Origin: Alphaproteobacteria bacterium
GTDB lineage: Bacteria > Pseudomonadota > Alphaproteobacteria > UBA9655
Direction: 5' to 3'
Length of the DNA: 64,000 nucleotides
Assembly: GCA_020049895.1 (NCBI GenBank)
Contig: JAGVLE010000025.1
Coordinates: 1 to 64,000 of the forward strand
Under the pieces are notes generated by a model. That model did not search any database. It saw only the letters and a list, made by a program, of their open reading frames with translations, and had not been told where the DNA came from. Both the position numbers and the translations under genes were made by a program. Of the stretch, positions 16,774 through 25,649 are shown piece by piece. Position 1 is the first letter of the stretch; each line of letters begins with the position of its first letter.

Positions 16774-18636
16774 ATGCACTCCGTTTCTCCTCCCCCTTCC
16801 CACGGTGTGACCCTGATCAAAGAGTATGTGCGGACCTTATCATCCTCCGCAGGGGTCTATCGTATGTTCAGCGTAAAGGATGAAGTTCTTTACGTCGGGA
16901 AAGCTAAAAACCTCAAAAAACGCGTTACCAGCTATACTCAACCCGAGCGGCTTCCCATTAGACTCCAGCGCATGATTGCGGAAACCTACCGCATGGAGTT
17001 TGTTTCCACCCATACGGAAGCAGAAGCGCTGCTTCTTGAAGCAAATCTTATTAAGAAGCTGTCTCCTCGTTACAATATCCTTATGCGAGATAGCAAAACC
17101 TTCGTCTTTATTCGCCTGACGGGAGATCATCCTTATCCATTGTTAACAAAATACCGGGGAGCGCGTACTGCTTCTGGGGACTATTATGGGCCCTTTGCCT
17201 CCACGGAGGCTGTGAATACGACGTTGACGACTCTTCATCGAATATTTCTTTTGCGATCTTGCTCAGATTCAGTTTTTGCTGCGCGCAAGCGTCCTTGTTT
17301 GCAATACCAAATTAAGCGCTGTAGTGCACCTTGTGTGGGCTATATTTCCGAAGATGAATATGCCAAGCTTGTTCAAGAAACGCGAGATTTTTTAAAAGGA
17401 AAGACCAGCCGGGTACAGCAGCAACTTGCCACGCAAATGGAGAAGGCTAGTCAAGCTCTGGAATACGAGAGAGCGGCTATCTACCGGGATAGGATTAAAT
17501 CACTTACGGCTATTCAAGCACGCCAGGTTATTAATACATCTACTATTAAAGACGCAGATGTTTTTGCCTTACATACGGAGGAGGGGAGAACCTGCATCCA
17601 ATTTTTCCTCTTCCGGAATGGATCAAATTATGGGACGTCAGCAGCCTTCCCCAGCCATGGAGAGGATGTAGCGCCTGAGGATGTTCTTGCGGCCTATATG
17701 GCTCAATTTTACCAGGATGCCCCGCCGCCGCCTCATGTTTTTGTAAATCTTTCTCTTCCAGAGAGAAAACTACTCGAGGAAGCCTTATCTCAAAGAGCCC
17801 GTCATAAAGTGCATATTTCTGTGCCTCAAACAGGAGTTAAAAAGCAATTGGTAGCTCATGCTTATGAGAATGCCAAGGCATCCCTTGAGCGCTATCGAGC
17901 TGAGAAGGCTTCTATGGAAGCCCTTTTGAGGGAGTTTATGGAGGTGTTTCAGCTCCCTCTCGTCCCACATCGCATTGAGGTCTACGATAATAGTCACACC
18001 CAGGGATCCTTTGCGGTAGGAGGAATGATTGTATCCGGAGGGGAGGGGTTTGTGAAAAACGCCTATCGTAAGTTCAATATTCGCACCTTGGATCTTGTGC
18101 CAGGGGATGATTATGGGATGTTGCGAGAGGTTTTAACGCGTCGTTTTTCAAAAGCTTTAGCTCAAGATAAAGATGACACGTCTCAATGGCCAGATGTGGT
18201 GTTGATTGATGGCGGGAAAGGTCATCTGTCAACGGCGGTATCGATTTTTGAGGATTTAGGAATCTCAGATGTTCAGCTCATTGCCATTGCAAAGGGGCCA
18301 GAGAGGAATGCAGGGCGAGAAACATTCTATATGCCAAATCGTAAGCCTTTCCAATTGCCCCCCGGTCATAAAGTCTTGTATTTTCTTGAACGATTACGGG
18401 ATGAGGCTCATCGTTTTGCCATTGGCGCCCATAGGGCTCGGCGTATTAAGGCTATTTCAGCCTCTCGATTGGACTCTATTCCAGGGGTGGGAGCGTCGCG
18501 CAAGCGAGAGCTTTTGCGGTATTTTGGTTCTGCAAAAGCCGTGGAAGGGGCAGGATTAAAGGATTTAGAAGCTGTGGAGGGAATCAGCAAAAGTTTAGCA
18601 AAAAAAGTATATGATTATTTTCATGGAAATGAGTAA
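16774..18636 (+). CDS. uvrC: excinuclease ABC subunit C
   Basis: Makes the two incisions around bulky DNA lesions with UvrA and UvrB. Domains in order: GIY-YIG nuclease (AGVYRMFS and LYVGKAKNLKKR, residues about 27-105), a Cys-rich stretch (RPCLQYQIKRCSAPCVGY), the UVR coiled-coil that binds UvrB (about 200-235), the RNase H-like nuclease (EVYDNSH, LIDGGKGHL, about 400-540) and two helix-hairpin-helix motifs at the end (SIPGVGASRKRELL and AVEGISKSLAKKV). Length 620 aa is normal. Its last codons overlap the start of pgsA, as in many alphaproteobacteria. Confidence 0.97.
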   Translation: MHSVSPPPSHGVTLIKEYVRTLSSSAGVYRMFSVKDEVLYVGKAKNLKKRVTSYTQPERLPIRLQRMIAETYRMEFVSTHTEAEALLLEANLIKKLSPRYNILMRDSKTFVFIRLTGDHPYPLLTKYRGARTASGDYYGPFASTEAVNTTLTTLHRIFLLRSCSDSVFAARKRPCLQYQIKRCSAPCVGYISEDEYAKLVQETRDFLKGKTSRVQQQLATQMEKASQALEYERAAIYRDRIKSLTAIQARQVINTSTIKDADVFALHTEEGRTCIQFFLFRNGSNYGTSAAFPSHGEDVAPEDVLAAYMAQFYQDAPPPPHVFVNLSLPERKLLEEALSQRARHKVHISVPQTGVKKQLVAHAYENAKASLERYRAEKASMEALLREFMEVFQLPLVPHRIEVYDNSHTQGSFAVGGMIVSGGEGFVKNAYRKFNIRTLDLVPGDDYGMLREVLTRRFSKALAQDKDDTSQWPDVVLIDGGKGHLSTAVSIFEDLGISDVQLIAIAKGPERNAGRETFYMPNRKPFQLPPGHKVLYFLERLRDEAHRFAIGAHRARRIKAISASRLDSIPGVGASRKRELLRYFGSAKAVEGAGLKDLEAVEGISKSLAKKVYDYFHGNE

Positions 18637-19198
18637 GATATCTTTTATGCAATCAACGACTCTTCCAAATTTGTTAACATTTGCACGGATCGCCCTCGTT
18701 CCCGTTGTGGTGACATTATTTTACTTTGACAAACCTCTGAGTAATTGGATTGCTGCCAGTATTTTTATCATTGCTTGCGTGACAGACTATCTGGATGGGT
18801 ATTTTGCAAGAGCGTTGAAGCAAACAACTCAGTTTGGGAGCTTTTTAGATCCTGTAGCAGATAAGCTTCTTGTGGCGGCTACTCTTTTGATGCTTGTGGG
18901 GGTTGGGCGCATTCAAGGGCTTAGTTTGATTCCTGCCGTTATTATTCTTTGTCGTGAGATCCTTGTATCATCTCTTCGAGAGTTTCTGGCAGAACTCCGT
19001 GTTGCTCTTCCCGTAACACGCTTGGCAAAGTGGAAAACCGCGCTTCAGATGGGAGCGCTAACTTTTCTTATTATTGAGCATATTCCTGGTGTTTCCCTCC
19101 CCATAGAGCAAATAGGTCTAGTGGGCTTGTGGATTGCTGCTTTTTTGACCTTAAGAACAGGCTATGATTATTTACAAGCCGGATTAAGGCACATGTAG
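18629..19198 (+). CDS. pgsA: CDP-diacylglycerol-glycerol-3-phosphate 3-phosphatidyltransferase
   Basis: Inner-membrane enzyme making phosphatidylglycerol phosphate from CDP-diacylglycerol. The CDP-alcohol phosphatidyltransferase signature is complete: D-x2-DG-x2-AR-x8-G-x3-D-x3-D, read as DYLDGYFAR then FGSFLDPVAD. There are about five or six hydrophobic helices. Several Met codons are possible (18611, 18623, 18629, 18647). I favour 18629, which overlaps the uvrC stop in ATGAGTAA and allows translational coupling; 18647 is a fair alternative. Confidence 0.93.
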   Translation: MSKISFMQSTTLPNLLTFARIALVPVVVTLFYFDKPLSNWIAASIFIIACVTDYLDGYFARALKQTTQFGSFLDPVADKLLVAATLLMLVGVGRIQGLSLIPAVIILCREILVSSLREFLAELRVALPVTRLAKWKTALQMGALTFLIIEHIPGVSLPIEQIGLVGLWIAAFLTLRTGYDYLQAGLRHM

Positions 19199-19331
19199 GC
19201 TTATCATATAAGCTGAAAAAGTAAGATGGAGGTAAATCTCAAAGTGTTAGCGTTTTCTTGAAAGATGCTTCGAGACCAGTCTTGTAATTTTCTCTAGAAA
19301 TCTTTGTGTAAGTAGGGTATATAGCCCTTGG

Positions 19332-19406
19332 GGGCGATTAGCTCAGCGGGAGAGCGTCTCGTTTACACCGAGAGGGTCGGGGGTTCAAATCCCTCATCGC
19401 CCACCA
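19332..19406 (+). tRNA. tRNA-Val (TAC)
   Basis: The acceptor GGGCGAT/ATCGCCC has discriminator A and an encoded CCA. The anticodon stem TCTCG/CGAGA encloses TTTACAC, so the anticodon is TAC. The T-arm GGGGGTTCAAATCCCTC is intact. Total 75 bases. Confidence 0.95.
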
Positions 19407-19431
19407 GGAAATCCCTAGGTTTCCTGGTTTT
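19404..19431 (+). terminator. terminator overlapping the CCA end of tRNA-Val
   Basis: CCAGGAAA pairs perfectly with TTTCCTGG across an eight-base loop and is followed by TTTT. The first three bases of the stem are the tRNA's own CCA. Confidence 0.65.
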
Positions 19432-19531
19432 AGAAAATCCTAGAACTTGTCTGGATATACCCCTAGTATGCGTTTGAAGGTCTGGTGCTAAATTATGGCC
19501 TACTCTCAAGCAACTAAGAAAGGTGTAAGTG

Positions 19532-20773
19532 ATGAGCTTTTTTCAATCTTTGTTATGTTTGTTTTGTTTTCAGGCCGTTGCCATGGCAACACCACCAACC
19601 CATATTGGTTATTCCATTGAAGAATCAATCGAGCCCAACATATTAACTGTTCGCATGAGTCCTGTACCCTCTCAAGGGGGGATTCTCACCCTTACTCATT
19701 GTGTGAGGTCACAAGTTACAAACTTGACCTGTGATGGTGAAACAATCATAGAACGCCCAGAAGGTTCTTGGTCAATACCTGAGGATGTTAAAGATCTTCG
19801 TTGGAAGATTCAATTGAAGGAAGGCAAAGGAGTAGAGGCTTGTGAGCAGCAAAGTATAAAACTTGACAGCTCTATCCTTCTGTCTGGGGGATCGTCTCTT
19901 CCACAGTTTAAAGATATCTATGGGCCTGAGGGTGTTAGAATCTCCATGCCCACTGTCAGAACAATTTATCCTGAACCAGGTCAATCACAGAGCATAGCTC
20001 TGCCTGGCTTTTCTAAACCTCCTCTTTTTCTCTTATTAAATTTTACAGAGCGTACGTTAAAAGATGGATTAATTACATTAACCTATCTTCTCGATGATGA
20101 AAAATCTCATTCTCTGCTGCCAGACATGGGAGAAAACATCAAAGGGCTCAAGTGGTTAATGGAAGTGGCCGACATTAAGACTAAGGAAAATTTTACTGTT
20201 GGATGGTGTGAATATGTAGGCGAAAGCCTCGGCATTTCTGGTGCTACAGGTAGTGGTATTTTGCTTGCCAACTACCTTCTTAGTAAAACGTCTCCAATTG
20301 ACAAAGCGCTTATGCTCTATGTGGTTTTGCATGAAGCCTTCCATCAGTTGCAAACGTATTATCCTGACGAGCCCACGTGGATTCAGGAAAGCCTTGCGAG
20401 CTACTATGGGACTCGAGCAGTAGAAGTCATAATGCCAGAGGAAGGAGCTAGTTTGATGGATCGTTTTCAGAAAGAAGCAGACCGCTTTCGAAAAGGACTC
20501 CTGACTATTCATTCCGCAGTGGAAAAAGGAGATCGTTCAGAATATGCTGCTTTTTATACGAAGGGGGTAGCTTTTTGGGCAGAGGTGGATAAGACTCTTC
20601 GTACTCGATCCGATAGCTTGGATCTCTATCTCAAGGATATCTTATCAAGAATGGAATATGATCAACAGGGTGATCCAGTTAATCTGAATAGAATTCTTAA
20701 CCTGTCACAAGAAGCTTGGTTGTCCCTTCGTGCACAATTTCTTCTCAGTAAAGATGAAAAGAAACTTTTCTAA
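19532..20773 (+). CDS. secreted HExxH metallopeptidase-like protein of unknown family
   Basis: A 413-aa exported protein. The N-terminus (about 1-19) is a signal peptide ending near AVAMA-TPP. Residues about 20-220 look like beta-rich domains with several Cys. The C-terminal part contains HEAFH at 267-271 and, 14 residues later, a Glu in the segment WIQESLASYY. That spacing and the following aromatic pair are the gluzincin pattern (HExxH plus Glu as third zinc ligand), as in M1/M61-like peptidases. The substrate is not known. I take ATG 19532 rather than the GTG just before it because AAAGGTG stands at proper distance. It converges on the FAD oxidoreductase gene. Confidence 0.65.
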   Translation: MSFFQSLLCLFCFQAVAMATPPTHIGYSIEESIEPNILTVRMSPVPSQGGILTLTHCVRSQVTNLTCDGETIIERPEGSWSIPEDVKDLRWKIQLKEGKGVEACEQQSIKLDSSILLSGGSSLPQFKDIYGPEGVRISMPTVRTIYPEPGQSQSIALPGFSKPPLFLLLNFTERTLKDGLITLTYLLDDEKSHSLLPDMGENIKGLKWLMEVADIKTKENFTVGWCEYVGESLGISGATGSGILLANYLLSKTSPIDKALMLYVVLHEAFHQLQTYYPDEPTWIQESLASYYGTRAVEVIMPEEGASLMDRFQKEADRFRKGLLTIHSAVEKGDRSEYAAFYTKGVAFWAEVDKTLRTRSDSLDLYLKDILSRMEYDQQGDPVNLNRILNLSQEAWLSLRAQFLLSKDEKKLF

Positions 20774-20792
20774 GATCCTAGCTAATGTATAC

Positions 20793-22562
20793 CTAATTCT
20801 CTTGTACAACGGCATTCCGTCTGGAATCTGCAAAATCTAAGACGTTCTTTACAAATTCTGGACTTAAATTCAGGGCACTAAGCTCTTTTTGGGCGACTGC
20901 CGGATTCAAGGAGCAGCTGGAAATTAAAGATGCAATAAGAGCAAAAGATCCCCCACCGGAACCAAGATGAGTTGTCACGCGAGCATTGGTAACAACTTTA
21001 CCGTGATGGTAGAGATGACCTAGTGTAGGGAAACCATCATAAACAACAGAGCGTCTGCCGACCCAGCGTTTTGCAATTCCTTTTTCTTCCAGGTAAGCCA
21101 TGTCTTTCTCTGTCAGGTTCTGGCTTGTCGTATCTCTGTCAAGGGCGATAGAAACCACTTGAGGCAATACATCATTAAACATTTGTAATTGTAAGAGGTT
21201 TCTATTTTTGGCAAAGGCTTGATTGATGGTTGGCTGTTTGTCTCCATAGAATGCTTTTGTTCCCGCCCCCCCCAGAAAGATTTTGCCATCCCTGATGCGA
21301 GCTTGCCATGCAAGAACGACACCGACTTTATGAACTTCCATGCAATGGTTGAGTGTCTCAAAATGCTTGAGTTGTTTTGATGTGACGGGAACAGTGAGAC
21401 ATAAAGAGGCTCCGGCAAACCCAGCATAAGCAGGCTCATTAAACCCAAGTTTTTCGAGTGTACCAACAGCTTCTCCTGGGCAGAATACATAAGTAGCATT
21501 GATGTCCTGTGTGTTAATGTGTGAGCCATCTTCAAAGTTCAAGCCATTGATAATGACGTGCTGTGGATCTTCATTCCCATAAATGACCCCGGTTACTTTT
21601 TTATTCAAATGCAGCTGAAAGCGGTCTTTTTGCACCCCATTTTTATCTCTATATTTACCCATAACTTTCTTAAGGTAAGCGGCAAATTTTGGTAAAAAGG
21701 TTTGTGTATCAAGGCACCCGCCTGGACGCCATAAAGCCATGCTGTCTTCTTTCCATTGACGCTTGCCTGCTTTATCCACAGCAGAATGCAATGCACAGAA
21801 CTTTGTAAGGCTGGGATCACGGGCTATCACTTCATCGGGTGACAAGAATTGACAGTTTTGAAAGCCTAAATCTTGATAACTTTTCATCATACTGGCTGCG
21901 TGGGCTTTCGCATCGGAAACATCATAAATTAAATCTATTCGATATCCTTTATGAAGCTTTCCCTTATTATCCTCTGCTACTTCACAACAAGGGTTAAAGT
22001 TTGATTCTTTGAAAACAGCTTTTAATTGAGGATCTGCTGTTTGATAAAGGTGTTTCCACATCGCCATGCCAGCTTTCCCTAGCGCCAATAAAGCGTTGGT
22101 ACGTTTCTCAAAAGCTAGTGTGTTCTGGCCGTCGATTTTTACGTGTTCGATAAAGCGTTTAGCACTTGGGGAGTCATTGGCGCCTGGAACATCTTGGACA
22201 CGTATGCCTCCTGGTTTATCAAAAGGGATTGCTAGTTTTTCAGCTAATTGTTGGCCACGTGGGACGACGGCGGCAATTTCATCAGGCGTGTGGCTGTTCC
22301 ATATGTTTGCGGCTGTGGTGTCTTGGATTGATTTGTTTTTTTCATAAATTTCGACAACAATGTCTTCGTCCGTTTTTTTGCTTTCAACATAGGTTGAATA
22401 TGCTTCAATTAAACCAAGATGGCCGCCCCCGACAATTATTATCTTTTGGAGGGAGGGTATCTTTTTTTGGCTGACAGCCGCTTGCAGGGGGGGTGAAAAA
22501 ATAAAACTCGCAATGAGCAAGGCGATAGCGGTTCCGATTTTTTTGTTTAGCTTAAAAAACAT
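20793..22562 (-). CDS. exported FAD-dependent oxidoreductase (DAO-like)
   Basis: A 589-aa protein with a signal peptide (basic start, hydrophobic 10-28, cleavage near LQA-AV) followed at once by a dinucleotide-binding fold: IIIVGGGHLG with GGGHLG at residues 45-50 and an acidic strand end (VEIYEKN). The C-terminal part has the late FAD-contact pattern VTTHLGSGGGSF. The middle resembles the substrate domain of D-amino-acid-oxidase-type flavoproteins. Flavoproteins of this fold are usually cytoplasmic; a Sec-type signal would require FAD to be bound outside. The absence of a twin-Arg motif is notable. Substrate unknown. Confidence 0.7.
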   Translation of the reverse strand: MFFKLNKKIGTAIALLIASFIFSPPLQAAVSQKKIPSLQKIIIVGGGHLGLIEAYSTYVESKKTDEDIVVEIYEKNKSIQDTTAANIWNSHTPDEIAAVVPRGQQLAEKLAIPFDKPGGIRVQDVPGANDSPSAKRFIEHVKIDGQNTLAFEKRTNALLALGKAGMAMWKHLYQTADPQLKAVFKESNFNPCCEVAEDNKGKLHKGYRIDLIYDVSDAKAHAASMMKSYQDLGFQNCQFLSPDEVIARDPSLTKFCALHSAVDKAGKRQWKEDSMALWRPGGCLDTQTFLPKFAAYLKKVMGKYRDKNGVQKDRFQLHLNKKVTGVIYGNEDPQHVIINGLNFEDGSHINTQDINATYVFCPGEAVGTLEKLGFNEPAYAGFAGASLCLTVPVTSKQLKHFETLNHCMEVHKVGVVLAWQARIRDGKIFLGGAGTKAFYGDKQPTINQAFAKNRNLLQLQMFNDVLPQVVSIALDRDTTSQNLTEKDMAYLEEKGIAKRWVGRRSVVYDGFPTLGHLYHHGKVVTNARVTTHLGSGGGSFALIASLISSCSLNPAVAQKELSALNLSPEFVKNVLDFADSRRNAVVQEN

Positions 22563-22750
22563 TTCTTCCCTTTCGCTTTTGCAAGCGTTTCATATCAAAT
22601 TTTGTTGATTTCTTATCTTGAAATCAATGCTTTGGGAAGCGTAATAGAAGGGTCTACCCCTGTCAAGACGTCTCAAAAATTCTGTGTTGATTCACATAAA
22701 ATGAAAGTCAGGTGGGGTGAAAATAGACTGAATCGCGAGAAGATAGGGGA

Positions 22751-22792
22751 GATGTTGGAATCAATTCTCATCAAAGAAAAGACTCCAACATC
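22751..22792. other. inverted repeat between ctrA and the FAD oxidoreductase gene
   Basis: GATGTTGGA and TCCAACATC form a perfect 9-bp stem with a 24-base loop, 13 bases downstream of the ctrA stop. There is no T-run on either strand, so it may be a 3' stabilising structure or a rho-type end rather than an intrinsic terminator. The rest of the 240-base gap shows nothing else. Confidence 0.4.
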
Positions 22793-22804
22793 AATAATCG
22801 GTCC

Positions 22805-23518
22805 TTATGAGGCGACTTTTTCAAGAGAAGCGGTAGAATGCTCTTCTGGTGCTCTTAAGACATATCCACGTCCCCAGACTGTCTCGATGTAATTGACTCC
22901 ATCAAGAACATCCATCAGCTTTTTGCGAAGTTTGCAAATGAACACGTCAATAATTTTAAGATCAGGCTCATCAATCCCTCCATAGAGATGGTTTAAAAAC
23001 ATCTCTTTGGTAAGCGTGGAGCCTTTACGAAGAGATAACAGCTCAAGAATAGCGTATTCTTTACCTGTTAGGCGAATAGGGCGACCATCAATTTCTACAG
23101 TTCGTGCCTGTAAATTCACAACAAGACGTCCTGTATGAACAATAGAATCTGCGTGTCCTTTTGAACGACGAATAACAGCCTGAACACGTGCCGTAAGTTC
23201 AGTTTTGTTAAAAGGTTTCGTCAGGTAATCGTCAGCTCCAAATCCTAGACCTTTTACCTTGTCCGAGACGTCATTAAGTCCAGAGAGAATAAGAACAGGG
23301 GTTGTAATGTGAGCTGCACGATAGCGCCTTAGGACTTCATAGCCATCCATGTCGGGAAGCATAAGATCTAAAATAATGAGGTCGTAATCATAGAGTTTTC
23401 CAATCTCAAGGCCATCTTCTCCCAGATCGGTTGTATCTACAACAAATCCATCGGTACGTAAGGCAAGTTCAACAGCCTTGGCAGTTGAAGCATCGTCTTC
23501 AACAACTAAAATTCTCAT
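22805..23518 (-). CDS. ctrA: cell-cycle response regulator CtrA
   Basis: OmpR/PhoB-type regulator that controls cell-cycle and envelope genes in alphaproteobacteria. The receiver domain (1-120) has the acidic pair at 8-9, phospho-acceptor Asp51 in ILDLMLPD and a Lys in LTKPF. The DNA-binding domain contains the highly CtrA-specific stretch [13 protein letters not shown] followed by [14 protein letters not shown] and [10 protein letters not shown]. Length 237 aa fits. The C-terminal tail ends ...SLEKVAS, not the Ala-Ala proteolysis end of Caulobacter. A perfect CtrA site lies in its upstream region, suggesting autoregulation. Confidence 0.97.
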   Translation of the reverse strand: MRILVVEDDASTAKAVELALRTDGFVVDTTDLGEDGLEIGKLYDYDLIILDLMLPDMDGYEVLRRYRAAHITTPVLILSGLNDVSDKVKGLGFGADDYLTKPFNKTELTARVQAVIRRSKGHADSIVHTGRLVVNLQARTVEIDGRPIRLTGKEYAILELLSLRKGSTLTKEMFLNHLYGGIDEPDLKIIDVFICKLRKKLMDVLDGVNYIETVWGRGYVLRAPEEHSTASLEKVAS

Positions 23519-23602
23519 GGTTCCTCCTCCTTTACGGGGTATTGTTAATATTTTTATAAGAATCGAGCTTTATCGTTCTTCCTTAGTTTTGCAAGCAAAG
23601 AA

Positions 23603-23617
23603 TTAAGATTTGGTTAA
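23603..23617. promoter_or_regulatory. CtrA binding site in the ctrA/lolC divergent promoter
   Basis: TTAA-GATTTGG-TTAA, a perfect CtrA full site, lies 85 bases upstream of ctrA and 94 bases upstream of lolC. Autoregulation of ctrA through such sites is established in Caulobacter. No ideal -10 box stands at fixed distance on either side, so activation or repression cannot be told. Confidence 0.55.
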
Positions 23618-23710
23618 TTTTTTGTTTTTAAAGAATAAAATTATTTGCGTCCGATGTGGGCATCTTATATGATCCCTTAGGAAAAGCTTCCTGACAAAGC
23701 GAGACCAACA

Positions 23711-24958
23711 ATGATATCCAAGTTCGAACGATATGTAGCTTTTCGTTATCTAAGAACGAGACGTCAAGAAGGCTTTATTTCTGTTACGGCTTGGTTTTCC
23801 TTTTTGGGAATTGCCCTAGGGGTAGCTGCCCTTATCATTGTTATGTCCGTTATGAATGGCTTTCGCCATGAACTTATCAGCAAAATCATTGGAATGAATG
23901 GGCATTTAGCTATTTACAGCAATACGGGATCGTTACCTGACTTTGATGCTTTAACCGATGAGGTGCGGAAGCTTCCTGGCATTACAGAGGCCAATCCTCT
24001 GGTAGAAGGACAATCCATGGCAATTGCCCATGAAAATGCAACGGGTGTCATTGTTCATGGCATGGCTTGGGAAGACTTAAATGCTAGAAAAAGCGTAACA
24101 GAAAACTTTGTTGGCGGAGGCATGACGCTTTTTAAACAGCCCAATGCCGCCATTATTGGTCAACGCCTTGCGGAAAAACTTAGGCTTATTCTGGGGGATA
24201 AGATCACCCTTGTCGCTCCTGAGGGAAATGCGACGGACTTTGGTGTTATGCCTCGCACAAAAACGTTTGAGGTTGTTGGAATATTTGATGTAGGTATGTA
24301 TCAGTATGACTCAACTTTTGTCTTTATCCCGCTTCCTTCAGCTCAAAAATTTTTCCAGCTCGGAGACGGAGTGACGGGTATTGAAGTTTTTACGAAAGAC
24401 CCAGAAGCGATAACACACTATAAAAAAGAGCTCTCTACCCTTGTTGGGGATAAAAAGGTTCGTATTTTTGATTGGCAGCAAGCTAATCAAGATTTCTTCA
24501 GTACGATCGAAGTTGAGAGAAATGTTATGTTTATTATCCTAACTCTCATTATTTTAGTTGCGTCTTTCAATGTTGTTTCTACTCTTATCATGTTGGTTAA
24601 GGATAAAAGTCGCGATATTGCGATTTTACGGACGCTGGGCGCCACCCAAGGAATGATTATGCGAATCTTTTTCATTGCTGGTTCATTGATTGGGACGTTG
24701 GGAGCTTTCGTAGGGGCTATTTTTGGCCTTGTGTTTTCATGGAATATTGATGTCATTCGAAAATTTATTGAGACCCTCTCTGGAACTCAGCTTTTTCGCC
24801 CCGAAATTCGCTTTCTTTCTAAGCTTCCTGCGCGTGTAGAGCCACAAGAGGTTATCCTTGTCGTTTTTATTGCTCTTCTTTTGACGTTCTTAGCATCTCT
24901 TTATCCTTCTTGGCGTGCCTCTCGTCTTGATCCAGTAGAGGCGCTTCGCTATGAGTAA
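23711..24958 (+). CDS. lolC: lipoprotein-releasing ABC transporter permease (LolC/E/F type)
   Basis: Inner-membrane subunit that, with LolD, extracts lipoproteins for delivery to the outer membrane. At 415 aa it has one helix near the N-terminus (about 22-50), a large periplasmic domain, and three helices in the C-terminal FtsX-type region (about 275-400), ending in YPSWRASRLDPVEALRYE, the classic family tail. Only one permease gene is present, so a homodimer is expected, as in other alphaproteobacteria. It overlaps lolD by eight bases. Confidence 0.95.
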   Translation: MISKFERYVAFRYLRTRRQEGFISVTAWFSFLGIALGVAALIIVMSVMNGFRHELISKIIGMNGHLAIYSNTGSLPDFDALTDEVRKLPGITEANPLVEGQSMAIAHENATGVIVHGMAWEDLNARKSVTENFVGGGMTLFKQPNAAIIGQRLAEKLRLILGDKITLVAPEGNATDFGVMPRTKTFEVVGIFDVGMYQYDSTFVFIPLPSAQKFFQLGDGVTGIEVFTKDPEAITHYKKELSTLVGDKKVRIFDWQQANQDFFSTIEVERNVMFIILTLIILVASFNVVSTLIMLVKDKSRDIAILRTLGATQGMIMRIFFIAGSLIGTLGAFVGAIFGLVFSWNIDVIRKFIETLSGTQLFRPEIRFLSKLPARVEPQEVILVVFIALLLTFLASLYPSWRASRLDPVEALRYE

Positions 24959-25634
24959 ATTTCTCGTTTCCCTCACAAATTTGAAAAAGACGTTTCACCA
25001 AGGCCAAGAAACTCTTCAGGTCCTTCGAGGAATTAACCTGACTCTTTCTCCGGGAGAAAGTGTTGCACTTGTTGGTCCTTCAGGATCAGGAAAATCAACG
25101 TTGTTGCAAACGGCAGGACTTCTTGAAAAATCTGATGGAGGGGAGGTCGTTATTGAAGGAACGCAGTGTTCTTCTCTCAATGATTCAGAGCGGTCCCATG
25201 TTCGCCGAAATGTATTAGGATTTGTTTATCAATTCCACCATCTTTTGCCTGAATTTAATGCAGAAGAGAATATCATTCTTCCCCAACTTATTAACAGAAC
25301 GCCTTTTCACGCAGCCCAGGAGCGAGCTCGTTATCTGCTCGAAGAGGTGGGACTTTTAGAGCGAGCAGACCATCGCCCCGCACGTCTTTCTGGAGGGGAA
25401 CAGCAGCGTGTAGCCATTATTCGAGCTTTGGCAAATAAACCAAAAATTCTTTTAGCTGACGAGCCTACGGGCAATTTGGATGAGTATACGGCAATTTCTG
25501 TTTTTGAAAAATTACTTCATTTAGTGCGCCAGGAAAAACTTGCGGCGCTTATCGCGACCCACAATATGGATCTTGCACAACGTATGGATCGTATTGTGAT
25601 GCTGCAAGAAGGCCATTTACACGAAATTAGTTAA
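24951..25634 (+). CDS. lolD: lipoprotein-releasing ABC transporter ATPase
   Basis: ATPase partner of the preceding permease. Walker A GPSGSGKST (about 42-50), the MacB/LolD-type FVYQFHHLLPEFNAEENI segment, signature LSGGEQQRVAI, Walker B ILLADEPTGNLD and the switch His in IATHNMD are all present. Length 227 aa. Its start lies inside the end of lolC (ATGAGTAA), giving tight coupling. Confidence 0.96.
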   Translation: MSKFLVSLTNLKKTFHQGQETLQVLRGINLTLSPGESVALVGPSGSGKSTLLQTAGLLEKSDGGEVVIEGTQCSSLNDSERSHVRRNVLGFVYQFHHLLPEFNAEENIILPQLINRTPFHAAQERARYLLEEVGLLERADHRPARLSGGEQQRVAIIRALANKPKILLADEPTGNLDEYTAISVFEKLLHLVRQEKLAALIATHNMDLAQRMDRIVMLQEGHLHEIS

Positions 25635-25649
25635 CACTTTAGGAGCCCT

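Noticed and set aside
22602-22892. 96-codon frame opposite the ctrA end
   Set aside because: Half of it is antisense to the conserved C-terminus of ctrA; no ribosome site and no recognisable pattern.
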